DNA of 42,005 bases from Planctomyces sp. (lineage in GTDB: Bacteria > Planctomycetota > Planctomycetia > Planctomycetales > Planctomycetaceae): NCBI GenBank assembly GCA_005778115.1, contig SXKJ01000059.1:1-42005 (forward strand), given 5' to 3'. The translations under genes and the position numbers were made by a program. Under the pieces are notes generated by a model. The model searched no databases. It worked only from the letters and a program-made list of their open reading frames with translations, and was not told where the DNA came from. Below, piece after piece: positions 9,900 to 18,755 of the stretch. Each line of letters opens with the position of its first letter. Within the stretch, counting starts at the first letter, position 1.

Positions 9900-9966
9900 C
9901 AGCACGACGCGCGAGCGAGTGGTTGTCTTTTGCGGCATGTTGACCACTCGCTCGCGCGTCGTGCTG
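9900..9966. repeat. Perfect 24-base inverted repeat between convergent genes
   Basis: Arms 9900-9923 and 9943-9966 are exact reverse complements (CAGCACGACGCGCGAGCGAG is the start of the left arm) with a 19-base loop; an imperfect extension (GTTTCAAAA outside left, TTTTGAGAC outside right) lengthens the stem. It sits between the DUF1501 gene and the convergent GDSL hydrolase and could act as a two-way terminator: the outer A/T stretches give TTTT on the plus strand and AAAA before the left arm. Confidence 0.85.
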
Positions 9967-9995
9967 TATTTTGAGACCGCGTCGAGCGACGAACG

Positions 9996-10832
9996 TCACT
10001 TGGACGACTTCGGCCGTTCGCGAATCTGCTTGGCGAGAAACTTCGCAGTTACATCACCGATCACGTGATAACCGGCGAGATTCGGATGCCGGTCGGCAAA
10101 CCAACCCGGCAGGTCGCGAAAGTGGGCGTCGAGCCGATTATCCATCACGACGACCGAGCCTCCTTGAACGAACGGCTTGACCCACTCGCGATGCTGCTCC
10201 GGAATTCTGTCGAGCGAGTAGCGACGGTAGTTGAGCATGTTCTGCCCGTGAGCCAGTTCCGCTTGATACCGCGTGTAGACATCGAACAGCGGCAACTTCT
10301 CGTCTTCGGCCACTTGCTTGATCAGCCCGTTGATTCGCGCATCATTCTCCGGTGTGAGATAGGGGATGATCGTGGTGGGAAAAATCTTGACCTGAGGAAA
10401 ATCCTTACGCAGCCGAGCAATCAAGTCGCGGAAGTCCTGCGGAAAGTTTTTGGCGAAGTCCTCGCGTTTGCTGTTGTCGTTCAAACCGTAACGAACGAAG
10501 ACGTAGTCTATGCCCGGCAACTTGGCGATCTCGCGTTCGTAGCGTCCACCAGTCAGCAGGCCATGAATGAACTCTCCATCGCGTCCTTGATTGATGACGT
10601 TGGTCGGCGGCAAATCCTTCTCTGTCGCCAGCAGCAAACGAATCACGTCCTCCAAGTGCGGTCCCTCGCGATGCGTGATTCGGCAGACACTTCCAATCGT
10701 CGTGCTGTCGCCAAGCAACAGGATTTGCAGCTTCCCTTCATGCTCGGCCCGGGCGACTTCTGCCCCAGCCGAAAGCAGAACGACCACTCCCACTAATACG
10801 ACAAACATGTTGCGGGCAAGAAATTTCGGCAT
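9996..10832 (-). CDS. SGNH/GDSL-family secreted hydrolase
   Basis: A 278-residue protein with a signal peptide (MPKFLARNMFVVLVGVVVLL, cleavage after ARA). The catalytic blocks are visible: GDST with the nucleophile serine (block I), the asparagine in RYGLNDN (block III) and the Asp-His pair in DRHPNLAGY (block V). Such enzymes are esterases or deacetylases acting on lipids or acylated carbohydrates; the substrate cannot be told. The ATG at 10832 has CAGGAG upstream. The gene is convergent with the DUF1501 gene and divergent from the DUF1080 gene. Confidence 0.85.
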   Translation of the reverse strand: MPKFLARNMFVVLVGVVVLLSAGAEVARAEHEGKLQILLLGDSTTIGSVCRITHREGPHLEDVIRLLLATEKDLPPTNVINQGRDGEFIHGLLTGGRYEREIAKLPGIDYVFVRYGLNDNSKREDFAKNFPQDFRDLIARLRKDFPQVKIFPTTIIPYLTPENDARINGLIKQVAEDEKLPLFDVYTRYQAELAHGQNMLNYRRYSLDRIPEQHREWVKPFVQGGSVVVMDNRLDAHFRDLPGWFADRHPNLAGYHVIGDVTAKFLAKQIRERPKSSK

Positions 10833-11221
10833 GACGATGACTCCTGAGAACGTAAACAGAGAACGGCCGCCCTCGGCCGTCTTGATTCTTCGTCATCCAA
10901 TCATGTGCAACTCAGACGAGCAAGAGTGGCCACCCCCTGACAGGCTTGGTGAGGGTTGGCCTTCCGCGATGGAGTCGAGTTTTTCAGCCGTGGCTCGGCA
11001 TTGGTCAGGTTGCCAGAGGATCAAACTCTGTGTCGCGTGGGGTGGTCTCGGCCAGTGCTCAACACGTCGTGAAAAAGACTGTGCGTCCCCTTTCCGTACG
11101 GAATTTGAAACTTCAAAACGGACGTGCCGAGCCCGTGTCAGCCTTTTGCCTTTTTGATGCGCTGGACCCACAATGCCGCCCCGTTGATTCGATTCCAAAA
11201 CCCTCACAGGGAGCCTGCCTC
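10833..11221. other. 389-base intergenic region with repeat fragments, no gene
   Basis: This gap between divergent genes holds two repeat-like pieces: ACGGCCGCCCTCGGCCGTC at 10863-10881, which shares its core with the hairpin at 30672-30735, and a stem GGCCACCCCC...GGGTTGGCC at 10928-10961. The two overlapping ORFs listed here (10591-11157 plus, 10893-11207 minus) read through these repeats and lack recognisable domains. Promoters for both flanking genes must lie here, but I cannot place them. Confidence 0.5.
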
Positions 11222-12247
11222 ATGCGAGCATTCATTCGTCCTGCCGTTCTGTTTGGTTTTAGCGTTGTCGTCGCGTCTGCGTGGTGTGTTGCGGATCGTT
11301 CGCCGGTCGCGAGCGCCGCGGCCCCGAAGGGGATCGTCGCGATCACCGTCGAGGACGCGAAGAAGGATTCGGACTTCGCCATTCAAGGCGAGTATGAAGG
11401 GCAACTCGGCGGTCAGGACGATAAGAAAAAGTGGGGTTTGCAAGTGATCGCGCTGGGGAACGGGAAATTCCACGCGGTCGCTTACGCCGGTGGATTACCG
11501 GGAGCTGGTTGGGACAAGAACGAAAAACTCGAAGTCGATGGAAGCGTGCAGGACGGCGTCGCGACGTTCAATGGAGAGAAGGGATCGGCCACGATCAAGG
11601 ACGGAGTTGCCACCATCAAGCATCCGGATGGCAAGTCACTCGGCGAGATGAAGCGTGTCGACCGCAAGAGCCCGACGATTGGTAAGAAGGCACCGGAAGG
11701 GGCGGTCGTTCTGCTCGATGGGAAGTCGGGCGACGCTTTCACCGATCCCAAGAAGTTCGTGGATGGCCTGATGTCGCAAGGCATCACCAGCAAGCAGAAG
11801 TTTCAGGACTTCTCGTTGCACATGGAATTCTTGCTGTCGTACATGCCGGCCAGTCGCGGTCAGGGCCGAGCCAATTCCGGCTGTTACTTGCAGGGCCGCT
11901 ATGAGGTGCAGATCCTCGACAGCTTCGGCCTCTCTGGTGAGCACAATGAATGCGGTGGCATCTACACGATCAAGAAGCCCGACGTGAATATGTGCCTGCC
12001 GCCGCTCGTTTGGCAGACCTACGACGTCGAATACACCGCGGCTCGCTTCGATGCGGACGGCAAGAAGACCAGCAACGCCAAGCTGACGGTCTCACACAAC
12101 GGCGTACAAATTCACAAAGACGTCGAATTGCCGAAGGCCACGACCGCCGCGCCGGTCGCTGAGGGTGCCGAACCCGGCCCGATCTACATTCAAGATCACG
12201 GCAATCCAATTCGTTTTCGCAACATTTGGGTCGTTGAGAAGAAATAG
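11222..12247 (+). CDS. DUF1080 (3-keto-disaccharide hydrolase-like) secreted protein
   Basis: A 341-residue exported protein. After a signal peptide (to about residue 36, ending SAAA) comes an N-terminal domain of roughly 115 residues with GEYEGQLGG and GLPGAGWD, then the DUF1080 concanavalin-like domain from about residue 160 (LLDGKSGDAF) to the end (IRFRNIWVVEK). DUF1080 members hydrolyse 3-keto-disaccharides or act as carbohydrate-binding lectin-like modules, and are abundant in planctomycetes. ATG 11222 with GGGAG upstream was chosen; the ORF-track start at 10946 adds 92 residues with no signal peptide. It ends 17 bases before a hairpin shared with convergent glnD. Confidence 0.85.
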   Translation: MRAFIRPAVLFGFSVVVASAWCVADRSPVASAAAPKGIVAITVEDAKKDSDFAIQGEYEGQLGGQDDKKKWGLQVIALGNGKFHAVAYAGGLPGAGWDKNEKLEVDGSVQDGVATFNGEKGSATIKDGVATIKHPDGKSLGEMKRVDRKSPTIGKKAPEGAVVLLDGKSGDAFTDPKKFVDGLMSQGITSKQKFQDFSLHMEFLLSYMPASRGQGRANSGCYLQGRYEVQILDSFGLSGEHNECGGIYTIKKPDVNMCLPPLVWQTYDVEYTAARFDADGKKTSNAKLTVSHNGVQIHKDVELPKATTAAPVAEGAEPGPIYIQDHGNPIRFRNIWVVEKK

Positions 12248-12263
12248 TACGACCGTCCGCCGG

Positions 12264-12341
12264 CGCTCGTAGTGACCCCATTTATGGGGTCGCGGGCACT
12301 GCCGACCCGACCCGACCCGATAAATCGGGTCACTACGAGCG
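12264..12341. repeat. Compound inverted repeat (cruciform) between convergent genes
   Basis: Outer arms 12264-12278 and 12327-12341 match exactly (CGCTCGTAGTGACCC and its complement). Inside are two further small hairpins, GACCCCATTTATGGGGTC and GACCCGATAAATCGGGTC, and a GACCC tandem. It lies between the DUF1080 gene and glnD and probably separates the two transcripts, although it lacks a T-tract. Confidence 0.8.
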
Positions 12342-12345
12342 TTTG

Positions 12346-15042
12346 TTAGCTCACGAACCGCTTGTGCCCGGTGGCGTCGAATTCGGCCAGCGTGTTGCTG
12401 AGTTCGCGCTGGATCGACGCGAGCCGGCTGGCGTCGGTGATTTTCTTCCCCGCGCGATCGGTGACGTAGAAGGCATCCAGCACCTGGTCGAGATGCGTCG
12501 CGATCTTGGCCAGGTCAATCGACAGCTCCAACCGAAAAATCGCACGGCTGATCGTGTAGAGCAGACCCGGCCGGTCGTGCGCGAAGACGCAGACGATGTT
12601 GCAGCGATCCGAGGAATCGTTGTCGATCGTCACGCGGTTGGACAGATCGCTGATTCGAGGCTTGACCGTCCCCCAATCGAAGCGGCGTGAGCGATGAAAC
12701 ATCTCATCGACTTTGACTTCCTTGCGGAGCATGCGGGCGATCACTTGGCCGACTTCGTCCATCCGGTGCTTCGGCACCGGGCCGGCGAAGTCCGTGTCGC
12801 GGACATCAAAGACATCCACCACGATGCCCTCGGTCGTCGTACAAATCTGAGCGGACAGGATCTCCAGCCGCTGTGACGTTAGCGTGCCGGCGATGCGGTG
12901 GAAGCAGCCTTCGGAGTTCTGCCGATCGAGTACGATGCGGTACTCGACGGTATCGGTCCCGGCATCGTGATTCGCCGTGACCACGATTTGTCCCGGCTGC
13001 AAGCGGCGGATGATTTCCAAGTCGGACGCGATGCGATCGCGCGGCGTGCCGAGCAAATAGTGCGGCGGGAATTGCTTCAAATGCTGATCGAACCAGTGGG
13101 CGAGTTGTTGCCGCTCCTCGTCCGCCGCGCTTTTGGGAATCAACGTCCTCATGACATGCTCGCGGACTTTTACGAGCCGTTCCTCTTCCAGGAACTGCGC
13201 GTGCTTGCCGCTGAGAATCAGCATCGACCGGTCGTAAAGATCGGTGAGCAACCCCGCCTTCCAATCATTCCAGATTTCCGGGCCGACAGCGGAGATGTCC
13301 GCGACGGTCAACACAAAGAGCATCGTCAACCGCTCGGGGCTGCCGGCCAGGTGGCTGAATCTCGCCAGTTCACCGGGGTCAGCGATGTCGTGACGGAAGG
13401 CAATATCCGCCATGACCAGATGCTTGTGAACCAGAAACATCAGCATCTCGCGCTGCGTCTCTGGCAGACCGAAGCGGACGGCGATCTTCTCGGCGATGCC
13501 TCGTCCGACATCCGAATGGTCCTCGACTCCCCCCTTACCGATGTCGTGCAGCAACATCGCGAGGTGCAACACCGATTTGAGTTTGACCTCACGGTACGCG
13601 GCTCCGATCGGATTGTCGACTTTTTCAAACGATTCGATGATCGACATCGCTCGCAGCGTATGCTCATCGACGGTGTAGCTGTGATAGGCATTGAATTGCA
13701 GCAGGCAGCGGACACGAGCGAACTCTGGCAAGAGAATCTCCAGCACGCCGGTGTCGTGCATCGCCCGCAGTGTCGCCCCCAGACTTCCGCGCGGTTCGAG
13801 AATCGCCAGAAACAGCCGCGAGCATTCAGGATCGACGCTCCCGCCCAGCTTGGGGACCGCCTGGCGAATGCGTTCGAGCACTCGCGGCGCGATCGACACG
13901 TTCTGCCGCGCCGCCGTCAGAAACAGCCGCAGGACGTTGTGCAAATCAGAACACACCGCATCCAGTCGTCCCGGCGAGACGTCCAATCGTGAATGACCGA
14001 TCAAGAAATGCCCATCCTGTCGCCGCATCAACAGCCGATCGAGCAGCCAATCTTTCAGCGGCTGCCGGCGATGCTGAGCGATAAATCGCGTGACCACCGC
14101 CGAGATCAGGGACGTGTGCTGAAAGTATTGCTGCATGAAGCGTTCGACCGGAAGCTGCGCCGGAGTCGCTTCGATGCCACGCTTCTCGGCGATCCGCAGT
14201 TGCTCCTCGCGAGTCAGCCGATCCTGCGGCTTGCCGGCCGCGAAGTGCAGGTCCATCCGAATCTTCATCAGGAATTCCTGCGCGGAAATCAGATGCCGAG
14301 CATCCTCGCTCGTCAGCGCCCCGTTGAGTCGCAGCGAGTCAATACCGGGAGCTCCATACCAGGCGAAGCCGACCCAGCGCAGCAGATGCAGATCGCGCAG
14401 CCCGCCCCGCGAGCATTTGATATCCGGCTCAAGCTGCTGCACCGCTCCGCCATGCTTGAGCAACTCCGCTTCGCGGTTGGCGATGGCGGATTCAAAGAAG
14501 GCTCGCCGCCGACGTCGCACGACAGTCCGCTCGAACTTCCGCTTGAGCTTGGCGACCAAATCGGACGACCCCCACAGCGACTGCATTTCGAGCAACGACG
14601 TCGCGACAGTCGAATCCTCTAGAGCCATCGCGATGGCTTCCTGCGGCGTGCGGACGCTGCGACCAAGGTCCAACTGCGCGTCGTACAAACTGTGCTGGCA
14701 GCGATTCGAGACCTGCTTGAACTCTTCGCCAACCGACGGCTCGTACAAAAACATCAAGTCGATGTCGGAATACGGAGCCAACTCGCCCCGCCCCGTCCCC
14801 CCGACCGCAACCAGCGCCGAACGCCGAGCCAACTTCTCCGACACCTCCGGCGAAACGATCGACAAAGCTTCCAGCCATTGCTCGACAACAAACGCTCGAA
14901 AGCCATCCGACAACGCCGTGGCCGTCTGCGCGCCCCCCGCGCCATGCTCAAATTGTTTCCGGCCGCGCTCGCGAATTTCGGCGATGCGACTACGGAGAGA
15001 TTCCAGGTGGTTGGCGTTAATCGCGGGAGAGATCGTGGTCAT
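12346..15042 (-). CDS. glnD: PII uridylyltransferase / uridylyl-removing enzyme GlnD
   Basis: An 898-residue protein, the usual GlnD length. The nucleotidyltransferase motif GGTGRGELAPYSDID is at residues 81-95, followed by the linker, an HD domain (LLHDIGKGGVEDHSDVGR, near residue 490) for UMP removal, and two C-terminal ACT domains that sense glutamine (second one at CVFAHDRPGLLYTI). GlnD adds or removes UMP on the PII protein and so couples nitrogen status to glutamine synthetase control. No PII gene or glnA is nearby. The ATG at 15042 has no strong ribosome binding site, but homology starts close to it. Confidence 0.95.
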   Translation of the reverse strand: MTTISPAINANHLESLRSRIAEIRERGRKQFEHGAGGAQTATALSDGFRAFVVEQWLEALSIVSPEVSEKLARRSALVAVGGTGRGELAPYSDIDLMFLYEPSVGEEFKQVSNRCQHSLYDAQLDLGRSVRTPQEAIAMALEDSTVATSLLEMQSLWGSSDLVAKLKRKFERTVVRRRRRAFFESAIANREAELLKHGGAVQQLEPDIKCSRGGLRDLHLLRWVGFAWYGAPGIDSLRLNGALTSEDARHLISAQEFLMKIRMDLHFAAGKPQDRLTREEQLRIAEKRGIEATPAQLPVERFMQQYFQHTSLISAVVTRFIAQHRRQPLKDWLLDRLLMRRQDGHFLIGHSRLDVSPGRLDAVCSDLHNVLRLFLTAARQNVSIAPRVLERIRQAVPKLGGSVDPECSRLFLAILEPRGSLGATLRAMHDTGVLEILLPEFARVRCLLQFNAYHSYTVDEHTLRAMSIIESFEKVDNPIGAAYREVKLKSVLHLAMLLHDIGKGGVEDHSDVGRGIAEKIAVRFGLPETQREMLMFLVHKHLVMADIAFRHDIADPGELARFSHLAGSPERLTMLFVLTVADISAVGPEIWNDWKAGLLTDLYDRSMLILSGKHAQFLEEERLVKVREHVMRTLIPKSAADEERQQLAHWFDQHLKQFPPHYLLGTPRDRIASDLEIIRRLQPGQIVVTANHDAGTDTVEYRIVLDRQNSEGCFHRIAGTLTSQRLEILSAQICTTTEGIVVDVFDVRDTDFAGPVPKHRMDEVGQVIARMLRKEVKVDEMFHRSRRFDWGTVKPRISDLSNRVTIDNDSSDRCNIVCVFAHDRPGLLYTISRAIFRLELSIDLAKIATHLDQVLDAFYVTDRAGKKITDASRLASIQRELSNTLAEFDATGHKRFVS

Positions 15043-15072
15043 GCGGCGTCAGAAAATAGAAAGCGTCGGGTC

Positions 15073-15092
15073 CGTCCGTTTCAGAACGGACG
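15073..15092. repeat. Short hairpin upstream of glnD
   Basis: CGTCCGTTTCAGAACGGACG forms an eight-base stem with a four-base loop 30 bases upstream of the glnD start. It would lie in the glnD leader if transcription starts further out, but I see no riboswitch-like architecture. Could equally be a repeat fragment. Confidence 0.45.
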
Positions 15093-15152
15093 AACTATCG
15101 GCAGACGAACCAAAAATGTCGAACGAGTTTGGCGAGCGATCCGGGGTTATCT

Positions 15153-15231
15153 ACTTCGGAATTTCGGAATTGGCAGAGAGTGGTTATGAAGTAGGTCAGC
15201 TTTCCGTCGGCCGATTCCGAAATTCCGAAGT
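15153..15231. repeat. 22-base inverted repeat with one mismatch
   Basis: Arms 15153-15174 (ACTTCGGAATTTCGGAATTG...) and 15210-15231 match at 21 of 22 bases. Each arm itself contains a tandem TTCGGAAT. It is located between the divergent glnD and the first small Imm-like gene, so it is not a terminator by position. Confidence 0.8.
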
Positions 15232-15276
15232 GCCTGATCCGTTGTTGACACAATGTAAAATTCGGAGAAGCAGATC

Positions 15277-15537
15277 ATGACGAGATCAGAAGCCGAGACA
15301 ATCGCGATAGCTCATGTCCAATGCGACCGACCGCAATTGACACATGTCGTCAACGCGGCGCTTTTCACGGACGCGACTCTGGCCGAAATCCCCGATCGCA
15401 TCCGAAAGAAGTTTCCGTCACCGCCATTTTGGTCAGTGGCTTTGAATCTGGAAGAGCCGCCCGATGAGGTTAATTCCTTGCACTGCGTGTGCATCTTTGT
15501 TTCCGACACAACAGGCGAAGTCGTCAAAAAAACCTGA
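15277..15537 (+). CDS. Small hypothetical protein, possibly immunity-protein-like
   Basis: An 86-residue cytoplasmic protein with no signal peptide or membrane segment. GGAGAAG precedes the ATG by a suitable distance, which supports expression. The C-terminal half (FWSVALNLEE ... CIFVSDTTGEVVKKT) has the pattern of a beta-hairpin ending in D-x-x-TGEV that also occurs in the neighbouring gene and in Imm35/YrhB-like proteins, so the two may be distant relatives. It is followed at 95 bases by the second gene in the same direction. No toxin gene is visible upstream. Family assignment is tentative. Confidence 0.6.
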   Translation: MTRSEAETIAIAHVQCDRPQLTHVVNAALFTDATLAEIPDRIRKKFPSPPFWSVALNLEEPPDEVNSLHCVCIFVSDTTGEVVKKT

Positions 15538-15631
15538 GAAGATAGGGCAGCGCAAAGGTGTCAGGAGACGTTTCTGGGGAAATCGCCGGTAATTGGGATT
15601 CTGACGCCATTTCTCACTGGGAACTATCAAC

Positions 15632-15970
15632 ATGTTTTCCAAATTTGACGCAACCGAGGCAGTACGGGCAATTCTTCGGCAACTGCATCCGGATGCTTTG
15701 GGTGACGATGCGATTGAAGTCGTTGACGGTGCGACGATTGAATTCGAAACCGGATGGATGTTTTTCTACGATCGTAAACGTGCCTTAGAAACAAACGACA
15801 TGAATGACATGTTGTTTGGGAACGCACCATTGATTTTTGAAAAAGACACGGGGCGAGTCTTCGTGACCGGAACTGCTGAAGATCCTGATGCCTATGTCGA
15901 GCGCTTCTGTAAAACTGGCTCTCCCTTCGAAATGCCTATTGAGCCATCGTGGATCATTTCGCAGGAATGA
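15632..15970 (+). CDS. Imm35/YrhB-like small protein
   Basis: A 112-residue protein. The stretch FETGWMFFYDRKRALETND followed by GNAPLIFEKDTGRVFVTGTA matches the pattern I know from Imm35/YrhB proteins (aromatic strand, 'GNGP', D-x-TG, 'GTA'), which are immunity or chaperone-like proteins tied to polymorphic toxin loci. Here there is no toxin gene on either side: glnD lies before and an efflux permease after. It may be an orphan immunity gene or a general small chaperone. Base composition is lower in GC than the flanking genes, which would fit acquired DNA. Confidence 0.65.
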   Translation: MFSKFDATEAVRAILRQLHPDALGDDAIEVVDGATIEFETGWMFFYDRKRALETNDMNDMLFGNAPLIFEKDTGRVFVTGTAEDPDAYVERFCKTGSPFEMPIEPSWIISQE

Positions 15971-16022
15971 CGGAAAGCGGACGCAGCCTTTTTCGAGAAC
16001 CCGGGAAGTGATTGCCTCAGCG

Positions 16023-17261
16023 TCACTCATACCGCAGGGCTTCGATGGGATCGAGGCGGCTGGCTCGGCGGGCGGGGTAGTAGCCGAAGAAGACTCCGAC
16101 GGCGGCGGCGAAGATGAACGCTGCCACGGCGGCGATGATCGAGACTTCGTGCTTCCAGGGTGTGCCACTGGTGAATGCGTTGATCAGCGAGACGACTCCG
16201 ATGGACGCTCCGATGCCCAGCGAGAAGCCGATCACGCCGCCGATGCACGACAGCAAGACCGCTTCCACCAGGAACTGTCGCAAGATGTCGCCGGAGCTGG
16301 CTCCCACCGCCATGCGGATGCCGATCTCGCGAGTTCTCTCGGTGACGGAGACCAGCATGATGTTCATGATCCCGACACCGCCGACCAGTAGCGAAATGCC
16401 CGCGATCGCGGAGAGCATCAGCGTGAGCGTGCCGGTCACTACGCCGAAGATGTTGGCGATCTCGGTCGTGTTTTGGACGACGTAATCGCGAGGCTCGCCG
16501 GGTTGGATGCGGTGCCGCTCGGCCAGCAGTTGGTCGATTTCGTTTTGAGCTTCGGACATCAACAGCGTCGAACGGGCCGACGCCATGATCGCGTTGACGT
16601 TGTCGAATTCGGAACCGCTCAGCCGCTTGCGAACCGTCGTGTAGGGCATCAGAACGATGTTGTCCTGATCCTGGCCGACCATGTTGGCTCCCTTCTTTTC
16701 GAGCACGCCGATGACTCGGAACGGGATGTTCTTGATGCGGATGCTCTCGCCGATCGGATTAGTCGTTTGAAACAGTTTGGCGACCAGCGTGTATCCGATG
16801 ACGCAGACCTTGTTCGCGCTGGCGATGTCGCGTTGGGTGAAGAACTCACCTCGGCGGAGCGGCCAGTTGCGAACCAACAGATAATCGCTGCCGACTCCCT
16901 GCATGTCCTGCGGGCTGAAGTTGGAGTTTCCGTAGATGACCTTCGCAGAGGCTCCGACGATCGGGGATGTTGCGAGTATCGACGGACAATCCTCCGAGAT
17001 CCGGGCGGAATCGCGAGCGGTCAACGTGACGGTGGCCTGAGAAAGTCCCTCGCGCCGCCGGTTGCCCGGAAAGATCACGATCACATTCGTGCCAATTGCC
17101 TCGAACTGACCCTGCACGAGCGAGCTGGCACTCTGGCCGAGCGACACCATCGTCGTCACGGCCGCAATTCCGATCACAACGCCCAAGACGGTCAGACTCG
17201 CACGCATCTTGTTCTTCGCAAGAGCTCGCAATGCGACCCGGAGAGTGAGGAGCAAGCTCAT
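16023..17261 (-). CDS. MacB-like ABC transporter permease (FtsX family)
   Basis: A 412-residue inner-membrane permease. The first membrane helix (VLGVVIGIAAVTTMVSLG) is followed by a large periplasmic MacB-core domain (about 50-280) and three C-terminal helices, the last ending in GYYPARRASRLDPIEALRYE, the hallmark end of MacB/FtsX-type permeases. Unlike E. coli MacB there is no fused ATPase; the ATPase is encoded divergently at 18756. The start overlaps the adaptor's stop in an ATGA, so the two are translationally coupled. Likely exports a small molecule, peptide or lipoprotein across the envelope with the adaptor and TolC. Confidence 0.9.
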   Translation of the reverse strand: MSLLLTLRVALRALAKNKMRASLTVLGVVIGIAAVTTMVSLGQSASSLVQGQFEAIGTNVIVIFPGNRRREGLSQATVTLTARDSARISEDCPSILATSPIVGASAKVIYGNSNFSPQDMQGVGSDYLLVRNWPLRRGEFFTQRDIASANKVCVIGYTLVAKLFQTTNPIGESIRIKNIPFRVIGVLEKKGANMVGQDQDNIVLMPYTTVRKRLSGSEFDNVNAIMASARSTLLMSEAQNEIDQLLAERHRIQPGEPRDYVVQNTTEIANIFGVVTGTLTLMLSAIAGISLLVGGVGIMNIMLVSVTERTREIGIRMAVGASSGDILRQFLVEAVLLSCIGGVIGFSLGIGASIGVVSLINAFTSGTPWKHEVSIIAAVAAFIFAAAVGVFFGYYPARRASRLDPIEALRYE

Positions 17262-18544
17262 CGCGGCGGCCCCATCGGAAGGGCTTGCACGCCGGTAACG
17301 AGCATGTCTCCTTTTTGGAGATTGCCCGTGACCATCTCGGTGAATCGGCTGTCGCTGAGGCCGGTCGTGACCTCCACGGCTCGCAGAAGGTTGCCCTCCG
17401 CGACCCAGACATGTCGGCGGTGGCGATCTTTCCGAAGCTGCGCACGTTCTTGAGCGGACAGCAACTTCTCCGACTGCTGAGCCTCTTCCTGTTCGTCGTT
17501 GGGATTCGCCTGGGCCTGGCCTTCGAGAATAGAAATGTCTGCCGGCCGAACTTGCTTGGCATTGGGATAGAACCGCAACGCCGCGTTGGGAATCTTGATC
17601 ACGTCGTCGCGATGATCGACTTGAAACGAGAGGCTCGCGGTCATGCTGGGGAGCAAATCCAGATCAGGGTTCTCGGCCGAGACGACGACTGGATAGGTCA
17701 CGACGTTTTGAGTCGTCGTCGCCGCCAGCCGGATCTCCAGAATCGTGCCGTTGAACAATTTCTCCGGATACGCATCGACCGTGAACGTGGCCGGATACTT
17801 CTTCTGCTGAGCCAACTTGATCCAGCCGATGTCCGCCTCATCGACGGAGGCGTGGATGTGCATTTCTTTCCGCATGTCGGGAGCAACGATGAAGAGTTCC
17901 GGCGTTTGAAACTGAGCGGCCACCGTTTGTCCCGGATCAATTTTTCGTTCGATGACGATGCCATCCACGGGGGAGAGAATCTTGGTGTAGTTCAGATTCG
18001 CTTGCGAGTTCTCCAACGTGGCCTGGGCTTGAGCCACCGCGGTTTCGGCGACCTTGAGCTGCGCGTCCAACGACAACCGCGAGAACTTGAACTTGTCCAT
18101 TTCCGCCTGGGCGATGAAGGTCTCGTCTTCTGTTCGCAAGGCGATCGCTCGCTTCTCGTCGTTGATCGCCTGCTGCAACTGAGCTTTGACGCGAAACACG
18201 TCTGCTTCACGGCTCGCCAGCGAGGCTTCGTCGCGCGAAACGTTCGCCTGATAGAGAGTCGGATCGACCGTGGCCAGCAGGTCGCCGACCTTGATCTCTT
18301 GATTGAACCCGCAGAAGAGTTCTTTGATCGGCCCCGACACGAACGACCCAATGACGACTCGCAACTTCGGCTTGACGGTCCCGGTCGAGTTTACGACCGA
18401 GATGATGTCCCCCTGCTCGACCGTCGCGGTGCGCCAGAGGATTTTGTTGCGCTTGGCCCAGGATTCGGCCATCGGTTTGTAGGCGGCAGCGCCAATTCCG
18501 GCCAGAATCAGCAAGACAACAATCAGTTTGATAAGAAATCGCAT
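17258..18544 (-). CDS. MacA-like periplasmic adaptor (HlyD/MFP family)
   Basis: A 428-residue membrane-fusion protein: N-terminal membrane anchor (MRFLIKLIVVLLILAGIGAA), a lipoyl-like/barrel half motif (VNSTGTVKPKLRVVIGSFVSG), a long coiled-coil hairpin (about 85-190, rich in A, Q, E), the second lipoyl half (ILSPVDGIVIERKIDPGQTV), then beta-barrel and membrane-proximal domains. It links the inner-membrane permease to a TolC channel. The ORF track begins at 18586, but the second methionine at 18544 begins the anchor directly. An acidic/Gln-rich insert (ANPNDEQEEAQQSEK) in the C-terminal part is unusual. Confidence 0.9.
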   Translation of the reverse strand: MRFLIKLIVVLLILAGIGAAAYKPMAESWAKRNKILWRTATVEQGDIISVVNSTGTVKPKLRVVIGSFVSGPIKELFCGFNQEIKVGDLLATVDPTLYQANVSRDEASLASREADVFRVKAQLQQAINDEKRAIALRTEDETFIAQAEMDKFKFSRLSLDAQLKVAETAVAQAQATLENSQANLNYTKILSPVDGIVIERKIDPGQTVAAQFQTPELFIVAPDMRKEMHIHASVDEADIGWIKLAQQKKYPATFTVDAYPEKLFNGTILEIRLAATTTQNVVTYPVVVSAENPDLDLLPSMTASLSFQVDHRDDVIKIPNAALRFYPNAKQVRPADISILEGQAQANPNDEQEEAQQSEKLLSAQERAQLRKDRHRRHVWVAEGNLLRAVEVTTGLSDSRFTEMVTGNLQKGDMLVTGVQALPMGPPR

Positions 18545-18672
18545 GACGGGATCAACCCGGTTTTGTTGGGATAGCAGAAACCGCAAAGTTGCGGATCGGT
18601 AATTACCCAGCGGAATCGGTTTTCGTTTCGGACATCCGGTCGAAGGCGGCCAAGAGTGAGACCTCTCTCCGA

Positions 18673-18724
18673 ACCGCGACCGTTAGGGAGCGGTCAGCGT
18701 TGACCGCTCCCTAACGGTCGCGGT
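18673..18724. repeat. Long perfect inverted repeat, family A copy 2
   Basis: Arms 18673-18696 and 18701-18724 are exact reverse complements with a four-base loop. The outer part of the arm is the same as in the copy at 857-916, but the loop-proximal base pairs differ and do so in a paired way (see findings). It lies in the shared promoter region between the divergent adaptor and ATPase genes, 31 bases upstream of the ATPase start. Confidence 0.9.
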
Positions 18725-18755
18725 ACGGATTTCGGCGAACACGACGGGGATCGTA

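Noticed and set aside
8643-9947. 434-codon minus-strand ORF
   Set aside because: Antisense of the DUF1501 gene.
9900-9966. Classical rho-independent terminator
   Set aside because: A strong stem exists but the T-rich stretch is offset and short; listed as repeat with possible terminator role.
12898-15280. Plus-strand ORFs of 364, 209 and 381 codons
   Set aside because: Antisense shadows of glnD, which has all its catalytic motifs.
17285-18574. 429-codon plus-strand ORF
   Set aside because: Antisense of the MacA-like adaptor.
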